Shown: piece after piece, positions 52,176-60,037 of the stretch
Position numbering within the stretch: position 1 is the first letter of the stretch
Layout: the number at the start of each line of letters is the position of its first letter
Assembly (NCBI RefSeq): GCF_947501425.1
Contig: NZ_CANMVN010000010.1
Coordinates: 1-64,000, forward strand
DNA from: an uncultured Psychroserpens sp.
Lineage (GTDB): Bacteria > Bacteroidota > Bacteroidia > Flavobacteriales > Flavobacteriaceae
Direction: 5' to 3'
DNA: 64,000 nucleotides
The notes under the pieces: generated by a model
Databases searched by the model: none
Told to the model about the DNA's origin: nothing
What the model saw: the letters and a program-made list of their open reading frames with translations, nothing else
Translations under genes and position numbers: made by a program

Positions 52176-52325
52176 ATGGAACATTTAAAGAGTTACGAAT
52201 TAACATCACCTGAATTAATTTTTGGCGGCGAAATATACGGAACAACAGCTACAATTTATGGTGAATACTATACAGATGTGTATGATTCTGACACAGGAAA
52301 TATTCGTTTCAAACCTGCATTTTAA
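52176..52325 (+). CDS. RiPP precursor 1 (grasp-with-spasm type), 49 aa
   Basis: MEHLKSYELTSPELIFGG|EIYGTTATIYGEYYTDVYDSDTGNIRFKPAF*; GG leader; not in the ORF track. Confidence 0.85.
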   Translation: MEHLKSYELTSPELIFGGEIYGTTATIYGEYYTDVYDSDTGNIRFKPAF

Positions 52326-52344
52326 TAGGTTTAAACTAATAAGT

Positions 52345-52494
52345 ATGAAAAAGTTTACAAAGTTTAAAATTGAAAATACCAACTTGATTTTTGGAGGCGA
52401 TCATTTACCTACAGAATATCCATACGGGACAGATGGTATTGGAAAAGACTTTTATGACGATGTTGCACATGCACTTGTGTTTATAGAGCCATAA
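52345..52494 (+). CDS. RiPP precursor 2 (grasp-with-spasm type), 49 aa; the track ORF 52222-52494 is over-extended
   Basis: MKKFTKFKIENTNLIFGG|DHLPTEYPYGTDGIGKDFYDDVAHALVFIEP*. Confidence 0.9.
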   Translation: MKKFTKFKIENTNLIFGGDHLPTEYPYGTDGIGKDFYDDVAHALVFIEP

Positions 52495-52500
52495 TCATTA

Positions 52501-52571
52501 GTTCAACCAATTTTGAACGCATAAAAAGACAATTTTATTTATTAGATCGTCTGTATATTCTATCTAATAAA
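52501..52571 (+). promoter_or_regulatory. Two hairpin-capable inverted repeats between precursor 2 and the DUF6624-like gene
   Basis: GTTCAA-N6-TTGAAC (52501-52518) and TTTATTAGAT-N14-ATCTAATAAA (52538-52571). Confidence 0.5.
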
Positions 52572-52603
52572 ATGAAAACACACATCAATAAATCGTATTT
52601 AAA

Positions 52604-53536
52604 ATGTTAAGAGTTTTATTAATACTATCCATTACGCTTATGAGTTCAACTCATTTGATGGCACAAGAGTTTAATTATAATCCAAAAAATGAAAACAACG
52701 TTGATGACATGAGTTTCAATTTAGCAAAAACGATACTTGAAGAAACTTCTTTACAAGTAAATGAAAATAATGGTAAGCTGAATTATGCCAATTTATGGAA
52801 TATTGCCGTGGCTTATAATCTTCTTGGTAAAACTGCTGATGAAATTATACCCATTTTAGAACGAAGCAAGAAAAAAAATCCTTACAGCTTTTCGTTGATT
52901 TTCACAGAACCTATGAATATCAAAGAGAAATGGCTAAGATGCTTTACTAATGAGGAATACGACCGATGGTATATTGAAGCGCAAAATACTGTAGCGAAGC
53001 ACAAAGCCTTAGCTGAAAAAACAAAAAAGCCTTTTAATGCCAATCAAAAATATGATCCTGAACTTATTAAAGCCATAACTGAAATCAAGTTAGCCGATTC
53101 TAAGTTTCGTGACGCTGGCGACATCAATATGGATAAGCAGCGGCTTATAGATAACGAAAACATGGTTAAAATTGACGCTTTACATGACAAATACAACTGC
53201 TACATTGGGAAATCTATGGTAGGAAAAGACTTGTCTTATGTAATGTGGTCTGTAATTCAACATTCAAATTTAACCTTTATGGAAAAATATTTACCCGTTG
53301 TAAACAAGGCTATTCTGGATAAAGAATTAGACAAAAATGTTATTAAGATGCTTGTAGACAGAATCTATACAATAAAGCATGACAAACAGATTTTTGGTTC
53401 TCAATTAGGCGTTGAGATAGCTACAGATACAGAGGCTCTAGCACTTAAAGAGAAATATAGCTATAAACCATCTAATGTAGCCAAAACAAAAAAAAGAAAG
53501 AAACAAAGTTTTGATGCTTGGTTCAATCAAGACTAA
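52604..53536 (+). CDS. Secreted DUF6624-like protein
   Basis: Signal peptide MLRVLLILSITLMSSTHLMAQ; VIQHSNLTFMEKYLPVVNKAI...LVDRIYTIKHDKQIFGSQ resembles the DUF6624 pattern. Confidence 0.55.
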   Translation: MLRVLLILSITLMSSTHLMAQEFNYNPKNENNVDDMSFNLAKTILEETSLQVNENNGKLNYANLWNIAVAYNLLGKTADEIIPILERSKKKNPYSFSLIFTEPMNIKEKWLRCFTNEEYDRWYIEAQNTVAKHKALAEKTKKPFNANQKYDPELIKAITEIKLADSKFRDAGDINMDKQRLIDNENMVKIDALHDKYNCYIGKSMVGKDLSYVMWSVIQHSNLTFMEKYLPVVNKAILDKELDKNVIKMLVDRIYTIKHDKQIFGSQLGVEIATDTEALALKEKYSYKPSNVAKTKKRKKQSFDAWFNQD

Positions 53537-53604
53537 TATAAATTTAAGGAGTAACCTGAAAATCCTAAAAACAGAGTAAGGAAAATTTAATTTAACGATT
53601 CAAT

Positions 53605-53763
53605 ATGGAAAATTTCAATGAATTCGAGCTACAAAATCAGGAAATGATTTTTGGCGGTGAACACCAAAAAACACGTTACACGCATGACAGTGGGTCAAGT
53701 GGTAAAGACCTCTATGACACAGATGCTCATACAATTGTTTATTTTGAGCCAGATTCACCTTGA
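53605..53763 (+). CDS. RiPP precursor 3 (grasp-with-spasm type), 52 aa
   Basis: MENFNEFELQNQEMIFGG|EHQKTRYTHDSGSSGKDLYDTDAHTIVYFEPDSP*; not in the ORF track. Confidence 0.9.
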   Translation: MENFNEFELQNQEMIFGGEHQKTRYTHDSGSSGKDLYDTDAHTIVYFEPDSP

Positions 53764-53783
53764 TTTAGGTTAACATTAAATGC

Positions 53784-53834
53784 AAAAGATATAAATAGTG
53801 TTTTACATAAGCCTGTTTATATCTTTTTTCTTTT
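53784..53834 (+). terminator. Attenuator/terminator-like hairpin between precursor 3 and the ATP-grasp gene
   Basis: 12-bp perfect stem AAAAGATATAAA-N20-TTTATATCTTTT followed by a T-rich run. Confidence 0.6.
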
Positions 53835-53840
53835 ATTGAT

Positions 53841-54767
53841 ATGATATATATAATTTCAGAAAAAAAAGATTTAGTAACCGACTTAGTTATTGAGTGGATC
53901 ACAACTAAAAGAAAACAATTCAAACGATTTAATGATGATGAGTTCGTCAAAGATCATAGTCTATTAAAATCCAATGTCAGTAAGTTATGGTTAAGACGCG
54001 GTACATTTAACGTTATACCTAATAAGATCTTTAGTGATTTTTTCAATAGAATTCATATTTTAAATTATTTAAACAGTGAGGTAAGAGAATATAGTATATA
54101 CTTAGAGTATGCTTTAAAAAAACAATTAGAAGACAACTACATTGGATCATTTACCAAAGAGGTCTCTTCCAATAACAAACTCATCAATCTAGACATAGCA
54201 AAAAGTGCTGGTTTCAAGACACCAACAACACTTATTACATCATCAAAAAAAGAACTAATTGAATTTTATAATACTCACAAGTCAATTATAACAAAAGACT
54301 TAAGAGCTCCTGTAAACATAAAAACTAGACACAAAGCACTAATATCAACAGGCGTAAAATTAGTAAACGATCAAATGTTAGCTAAGCTGAAAGAGTATTT
54401 TGCGCCCATATTCATTCAAAAATATATTGAGAAAAAATATGAAATAAGAGTTTTTGTGTTTTCCAAAAAAATGTATGCTATGGCTATTTTTTCTCAAAAA
54501 GATGAGCAAACCAAAATTGATTACAGAAACTATAATACAGTAAAGCAAAATAGATGTGTCCCTATAAATTTGCCTAATAATATTCAGGATAAAATTTGGG
54601 CATTTATGTCCAAAACTCAAATGAATACCGGTTCAATTGATTTAATTGTAACACCTGAAAATGAATTCTATTTTTTAGAAATAAATCCTATGGGGCAATT
54701 CCATTGGTTATCTGCAAATTGTAATTATTACATTGAAAAAGACATCGCAAATTTTTTAACAACATGA
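53841..54767 (+). CDS. gwsG: Grasp-with-spasm system ATP-grasp peptide maturase
   Basis: FIQKYIEKKYEIRVFVFSKKMYAMAIFSQ; NTGSIDLIVTPENEFYFLEINPMGQFHWLS; adjacent GG precursors and SPASM protein. Confidence 0.92.
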   Translation: MIYIISEKKDLVTDLVIEWITTKRKQFKRFNDDEFVKDHSLLKSNVSKLWLRRGTFNVIPNKIFSDFFNRIHILNYLNSEVREYSIYLEYALKKQLEDNYIGSFTKEVSSNNKLINLDIAKSAGFKTPTTLITSSKKELIEFYNTHKSIITKDLRAPVNIKTRHKALISTGVKLVNDQMLAKLKEYFAPIFIQKYIEKKYEIRVFVFSKKMYAMAIFSQKDEQTKIDYRNYNTVKQNRCVPINLPNNIQDKIWAFMSKTQMNTGSIDLIVTPENEFYFLEINPMGQFHWLSANCNYYIEKDIANFLTT

Positions 54768-54943
54768 CTAAAATAAAATTCAACTCAATAAAAGGCCATT
54801 TTCCATTAACGATTCAAAACGCTAAACTTGTTAATAAAGTGGTCCCTATATTCTCAAAAGGTATTGTTGCTTCAAATTACCAAAGCAATAATGTAAATCA
54901 GCAACAATTTTATAAACCTATTTCCAAAATATTACAATTTTAA
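54764..54943 (+). CDS. 59-aa ORF, overlapping both gwsG and gwsS; unknown function
   Basis: MTKIKFNSIKGHFPLTIQNAKLVNKVVPIFSKGIVASNYQSNNVNQQQFYKPISKILQF*; ATG overlaps the gwsG stop (ATGA), its TAA overlaps the next ATG (TAATG); not in the ORF track. Confidence 0.75.
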   Translation: MTKIKFNSIKGHFPLTIQNAKLVNKVVPIFSKGIVASNYQSNNVNQQQFYKPISKILQF

Positions 54944-56010
54944 TGACCAAAGAAGTTCCTGTTTTATATGCCAGTTGTATTCCTGTTAAAGGTGCAGCTA
55001 AAAGTATCATTTGTGATCTACAAAGACAAAACTATGTTCATATCCCTAATGACTTGTATAATATATTGACTGAACATTCAGGTAAAAGTTTAGAAGAGAT
55101 AAAAATCTTTTATGAAAATAAATATGATAACATTATTGATAATTATTTTCAAATCTTATTTAAACATGATTTTGCTTTTTTAACTGATACTCCAGAATTA
55201 TTTCCTAAACTACAATTAGAATGGCATGAACCCTTTGAGATTACAAATGCTATTGTAGATATTGATTCATCATCAAAGTTTGAATTAAATACGGTTTTAA
55301 ACCAATTAAGTAGCTTAAGTTGCAAGTTTGTTCAAATTCGATTCTATCGAAACACGTCCATAAAAGAAATAGAAAACATCTTTAGATTCTTAAATACTGT
55401 AAAATCAAATTCAATTGGAATTGAGCTCTTAATTCCATTCAACAAAAGCCTTAATGACACTAATTGTCTCCTACTCTTCAAAAACTTTAAAAGATTAAAC
55501 TCGCTAATTGTATATAATTCTCCTCAAGGAAAGAGAATCAAACCAATAGGAAATTCTAAATATTATATAAATACTGGAGTTGATATTACTTCGGAAAAAC
55601 ATTGTGGCTGTATTGATAAGTCCCTATTTTCAATAAACATAAAAGTCTTTAGCGAATCTCAGAAATTCAATTCTTGTTTAAATGGTAAAATTTCAATCGA
55701 TAAAAATGGAGATATAAAAAATTGTCCTTCAATGCCTGATTCTTTTGGTAATATAAATACCAATTCATTAGAGCAGGCAATTTTAGATAAACACTTTAAA
55801 AAATACTGGAATCTTAACAAAGATGATATCGACATCTGCAAAGATTGTGAATTTAGATATATATGCACAGATTGCAGAGCCTATGTTGAAGATCCAGAAA
55901 ACGTCAAAAGTAAACCCTTAAAGTGCGGCTACAATCCCTACAAGGGCGAATGGAAAGATTGGAGTGAGTCTAAATTAAAGAAAGAGAGCATCACATACTA
56001 TAATTTATAA
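54943..56010 (+). CDS. gwsS: Grasp-with-spasm system SPASM-domain protein (no CxxxCxxC motif)
   Basis: C-terminal SPASM cysteines: HCGC...SCLNGKISIDKNGDIKNCPSMPDSFGN...CKDCEFRYICTDCRA...LKCGY. Confidence 0.88.
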   Translation: MTKEVPVLYASCIPVKGAAKSIICDLQRQNYVHIPNDLYNILTEHSGKSLEEIKIFYENKYDNIIDNYFQILFKHDFAFLTDTPELFPKLQLEWHEPFEITNAIVDIDSSSKFELNTVLNQLSSLSCKFVQIRFYRNTSIKEIENIFRFLNTVKSNSIGIELLIPFNKSLNDTNCLLLFKNFKRLNSLIVYNSPQGKRIKPIGNSKYYINTGVDITSEKHCGCIDKSLFSINIKVFSESQKFNSCLNGKISIDKNGDIKNCPSMPDSFGNINTNSLEQAILDKHFKKYWNLNKDDIDICKDCEFRYICTDCRAYVEDPENVKSKPLKCGYNPYKGEWKDWSESKLKKESITYYNL

Positions 56011-56025
56011 AAGCATTACCCATAT

Positions 56026-58227
56026 ATGAGTTTAAAAAAATTCCCTTTCTACAAGCAAGCAGATTTTAAAGATTGCGGACCAACATGTTTGAAAATTATC
56101 GCAAAATACTATGGGAAAATAATAAACATCCAAAAACTTAGAGATTTATCTGAAACCACCAGAAGCGGAAGTAATCTTAAAAACATAGCCAATGCAGCAG
56201 AGAAAATAGGGTTTAGAAGTTTAGGTGTTAAAATTAGCTTTAAAAAATTGGAAGAAGCAACTCTTCCTTGTTTGGTACATTGGAATAAAGTGCATTTTGT
56301 GGTATTGTATAAAATTAAAAATAACAAATGTTATATTTCAGATCCAGCACATGGTAGATTAGTATATTCCAAGAAAGAATTTATTAAAAGATGGATTGGA
56401 AATAACGCAGATGACACAACACTTGAAGGTGTGACTTTATTATTAGAAACAACACCCAAATTTTATAAAGAAGAAGGTATTAACGATACTGATAATCCAG
56501 ATTTTGGATTTTCATTTTTATTCAAGTACATCTCAAAATACAAGTCGTTTCTAATAAATCTTATCATAGGATTAATAGCTGGAAGTTTAATTTCATTAAT
56601 ATTTCCCTTCTTAACTCAAAGTATTGTAGATGTTGGTATCAGAAATTACGACATACATTTCATCTATCTAATACTATTGGCTCAATTATTCCTTTTTATG
56701 GGAAGAACCGCAATAAACATCCTAAGAAGTTGGATTTTATTGCACTTAAGCACACGTATTAACATCTCATTGATATCAGATTTTTTTATAAAACTCATGA
56801 GTTTACCAATTTCATTCTTTGATGTGCGAATGACAGGAGACATTCTTCAACGAATAAATGATCATAAAAGAATTGAAACCATTCTAACTTCCTCTTCGCT
56901 TAACACTTTATTCTCAACTATAAATCTTATCATATTTGGTGGAGTCCTAGCCTGGTATAATGGATACATCTTTCTCATCTTCATCATTGGTACTGTGTCC
57001 TATTTTTCGTGGGTACTTTTCTTTTTCAAAAAACGAAGAGATCTCGATTATAAACGCTTCTCTCAAGTTAGTCAGGAACAGAGTAAAGTCATTGAACTCA
57101 TTAACGGAATGCAAGAAATAAAACTACATAATGCCGAAAAACAAAAACGATGGAATTGGGAATATTTACAAGCCAAATTATTTAAAATATCAATCAAAAG
57201 TCTCGCATTAGAGCAATATCAATCTGTTGGTTCATCTTTCATCAATGAATTAAAAAATATTCTAATTACTGTTCTTTCCGCAAAACTAGTAATAGATGGT
57301 GAAATCACCTTAGGAATGATGCTAGCCATAACATATATTGTCGGACAATTAAATTCTCCTGTTGGACAAATCATTAATTTTTTAAAAGAATGGCAAGATG
57401 CAAAAATATCCCTAGAGCGATTATCAGAAATACACAACAAAGAAGACGAAGAGCAACAGGATATAGACAAAATAAATGACATCCCAATTAATGAGGTTTT
57501 AAACGTCAATAATATTTCGTTCAAATATGTTGGCTCCAGTAAAATAGTTCTTAAAGATTTAACGCTTCAAATTCCAGCTAATAAAGTCACTGCTATAGTA
57601 GGTGTAAGCGGAAGTGGTAAAACAACGCTCATGAAGCTACTTTTAAAATTTTATGAAACAACTAAAGGAAACCTAACCTTGGGTAATATTGATTTAAAAA
57701 ATATATCACAAACCTCATGGAGAGAAAATTGTGGTGTGGTCATGCAAGAAGGGTATATTTTTAGTGACACGATAGCTAATAATGTTGCAGTAGGCGTAGA
57801 TCAAATCGATAAAAACAAACTTAAAAACGCTTTAAAAACGGCATGTATCCAAGAGTTTGTAGAGAGTTTACCTTTATCTTACAACACAAAAATAGGTATG
57901 GAAGGCATTGGCTTAAGCACAGGTCAAAAACAACGAATTTTAATAGCCCGAGCTGTATATAAAAATCCAAAATTTTTATTTTTTGACGAAGCAACATCGT
58001 CACTTGATGCCAATAATGAAAAGAAAATAATGGAAAATCTCAATCTATTCTTTGAAAACAAAACTGTAGTTGTTATTGCACATCGCCTTAGTACTGTTAA
58101 AAACGCTCATCAAATCATTGTTTTAAAAGATGGAAAAGCCATAGAAATTGGACCTCACGATGAATTAGTGAAACTGAAAGGTGATTATTATGAATTAGTG
58201 AAAAATCAATTAGAATTAGGAAAATAA
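56026..58227 (+). CDS. Peptidase C39-domain ABC exporter (PCAT)
   Basis: FYKQADFKDCGPTCLKIIAKYYG (C39 Cys), HFVVL...ISDPAHG (His, Asp); GVSGSGKTTLMKLL, GLSTGQKQRILIARA, LFFDEATSSLD. Confidence 0.96.
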   Translation: MSLKKFPFYKQADFKDCGPTCLKIIAKYYGKIINIQKLRDLSETTRSGSNLKNIANAAEKIGFRSLGVKISFKKLEEATLPCLVHWNKVHFVVLYKIKNNKCYISDPAHGRLVYSKKEFIKRWIGNNADDTTLEGVTLLLETTPKFYKEEGINDTDNPDFGFSFLFKYISKYKSFLINLIIGLIAGSLISLIFPFLTQSIVDVGIRNYDIHFIYLILLAQLFLFMGRTAINILRSWILLHLSTRINISLISDFFIKLMSLPISFFDVRMTGDILQRINDHKRIETILTSSSLNTLFSTINLIIFGGVLAWYNGYIFLIFIIGTVSYFSWVLFFFKKRRDLDYKRFSQVSQEQSKVIELINGMQEIKLHNAEKQKRWNWEYLQAKLFKISIKSLALEQYQSVGSSFINELKNILITVLSAKLVIDGEITLGMMLAITYIVGQLNSPVGQIINFLKEWQDAKISLERLSEIHNKEDEEQQDIDKINDIPINEVLNVNNISFKYVGSSKIVLKDLTLQIPANKVTAIVGVSGSGKTTLMKLLLKFYETTKGNLTLGNIDLKNISQTSWRENCGVVMQEGYIFSDTIANNVAVGVDQIDKNKLKNALKTACIQEFVESLPLSYNTKIGMEGIGLSTGQKQRILIARAVYKNPKFLFFDEATSSLDANNEKKIMENLNLFFENKTVVVIAHRLSTVKNAHQIIVLKDGKAIEIGPHDELVKLKGDYYELVKNQLELGK

Positions 58228-58857
58228 ATGTCAGATTCAGAAAAAAAAGATATTAAATCGATAGAAATTATTCCTCCAGAAGGAAAGGCTTCTATGGGAT
58301 TTACCATCAAAGGAGAGGATGGTAAAACCATAACTGTAACCAACCCTAAAATTATAGTTAAACAATCCCCAAATGAAGATATAACTCTTAGAGATGAAAA
58401 TGTTCAGGAGATACTTACAAGTGCTCCCCATTGGATGATACGATGGGGTAACATACTATTTCTAAGCTTAGTCCTTCTCATTTTATTCTTAGCTTGGTTT
58501 ATCAAATACCCTGATACCATAAGCGAAAAAGTTAGTATCGAGCAAGAACTAAATAGTAATACTCATGTTGGATATATTACCTCTAAGAATTTTACTTTTG
58601 AAAAAGTTAAAAAGGGACAAATCGTACAATTATCTTTACTTGTGTATCCTGAATATGAAAATGGTGTTGTAATGGCTGTGGTGGACACCGTATTCTGGAA
58701 TAAACCCTTAAAGCAATATGAAGCAAAAATTAGTTTACCACAAGGGTTAACTACCACCTATGAAGTAGATATAAACCCAAACACCAACTTGGAAGCTCAG
58801 GCTAAAATCATCCTAAAAGACAAACGTTTGATTGAACATATTTTCAATCTTAAATAA
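58228..58857 (+). CDS. Short HlyD/membrane-fusion-like protein (209 aa)
   Basis: Cytosolic N-terminus, one TM (ILFLSLVLLILFLAWFIKYPDTISEKV), short beta-rich periplasmic part; start abuts the ABC stop. Confidence 0.75.
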   Translation: MSDSEKKDIKSIEIIPPEGKASMGFTIKGEDGKTITVTNPKIIVKQSPNEDITLRDENVQEILTSAPHWMIRWGNILFLSLVLLILFLAWFIKYPDTISEKVSIEQELNSNTHVGYITSKNFTFEKVKKGQIVQLSLLVYPEYENGVVMAVVDTVFWNKPLKQYEAKISLPQGLTTTYEVDINPNTNLEAQAKIILKDKRLIEHIFNLK

Positions 58858-58913
58858 ATCCATCTTAGCATCATAAAAACATGTATTTAGTTGAACCCCT
58901 GAATCATTTTCAT

Positions 58914-58944
58914 AAAACACCGATTTGAAAGAATCGGTGTTTTT
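58914..58944 (+). terminator. Rho-independent terminator closing the RiPP cluster
   Basis: AAAACACCGATTTGAAAGAATCGGTGTTTTT. Confidence 0.9.
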
Positions 58945-59014
58945 GATTTTATAGCACCTTAAACGTATCATATATAATAAATCTGTATTTTAGTAAAGCA
59001 TTTGACGATTAGCA

Positions 59015-60037
59015 ATGACTCACGAATTTAAAGATATCGTATACCAGGCAAAGACTAACCAACAAAATGGATTGAAAAACGTCCTTGCAACTGTGGTTTT
59101 TCTTGAAGGGTCTTCTTACAGAAAACCAGGAGTGCGGATGCTTATTTCTGAAAATGGAATACTGACTGGTGCTGTTAGTGGAGGTTGTGTTGAAAGTGAA
59201 ATTAACCGTCGTGCACAATCTGTTTTTAAAGATGATAAGGCAAAAGTCATGACCTATGATGGTCGTTATCGATTGGGATGCGAGGGTATTTTATATATTC
59301 TTATCGAACCTTTTACCATCTCTGATGATTTCCTAAAAGTTTTTCAGTACACTTTGAACACGAGACAATCGTTTACAATAACATCATATTATAAAAAGGA
59401 AGATGGTGCTTTTGGTGACTTTGGAAGTGTTTTTTCCATAAACAATGACACTAATTTTTCATTTTCCGAAGCATACAAAACAAATGACATAAGTCATCTA
59501 GAATACTTCTCTCAAACACTACAGCCTAGTACCAGATTATTGATTATTGGAGGTGAACATGATGCTGTAAAGCTATGTAGCATGTCTAGTTTATTGGGCT
59601 GGGAAGTTGATATCATCACTTCTATAAAAGACCCAAAACAAATCTCTGATTTCCCCGGAGCTAAATCAGTTTCAGCTCAAACTCCTGAAATTGTAAATCT
59701 CGAAATTGACACTGAAACGGTTGTTGTTTTAATGACACACAACTATGTTCAAGATCTAAAGTATTTACTCAAATTAGAACCCTTACAACCTAAGTATATT
59801 GGAATATTAGGATCATCAAAACGAAGAGAACAATTAAAAAATGAGTTGTTTCACTACAATCCAGAACTTTCTGAAGACTTTCTGAAAAGCATCTATAGTC
59901 CTTCTGGTCTACATATTGGAGCTATCACTCCCGAAGAAATTGCTCTATCCATCTTAGCTGAAATACTATCAGTAATTAGAGGTACTCAAACAGTCTCGCT
60001 TAGAACACTAAAAGGTAAAACACATTTTAGCAAATGA
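59015..60037 (+). CDS. XdhC/CoxI family protein (Moco maturation)
   Basis: GAVSGGCVESEINRRA; RLGCEGILYILIEP; GILGSSKRREQL; SGLHIGAITPEEIALSILAEIL. Confidence 0.93.
   Translation: MTHEFKDIVYQAKTNQQNGLKNVLATVVFLEGSSYRKPGVRMLISENGILTGAVSGGCVESEINRRAQSVFKDDKAKVMTYDGRYRLGCEGILYILIEPFTISDDFLKVFQYTLNTRQSFTITSYYKKEDGAFGDFGSVFSINNDTNFSFSEAYKTNDISHLEYFSQTLQPSTRLLIIGGEHDAVKLCSMSSLLGWEVDIITSIKDPKQISDFPGAKSVSAQTPEIVNLEIDTETVVVLMTHNYVQDLKYLLKLEPLQPKYIGILGSSKRREQLKNELFHYNPELSEDFLKSIYSPSGLHIGAITPEEIALSILAEILSVIRGTQTVSLRTLKGKTHFSK

Noticed and set aside
52222-52494. 90-aa track ORF as a distinct protein
   Set aside because: The first 41 codons overlap precursor 1 in another frame. The internal ATG at 52345 gives a 49-aa peptide with the same leader as the other precursors.
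53765-53950. Minus-strand 61-aa ORF opposite the precursor 3/gwsG junction
   Set aside because: Overlaps the attenuator-like hairpin and the gwsG start antisense; no supporting features.
54764-54943. 59-aa ORF as a fourth RiPP precursor
   Set aside because: No IFGG leader and no acidic residues to act as crosslink acceptors; kept as a coupled unknown gene.
44556-58857. Treating the LytTR gene through HlyD as one operon
   Set aside because: Clear terminators at 45681-45718 and 48502-48531 split the region, so regulation of the RiPP genes by the two-component genes is only a hypothesis.
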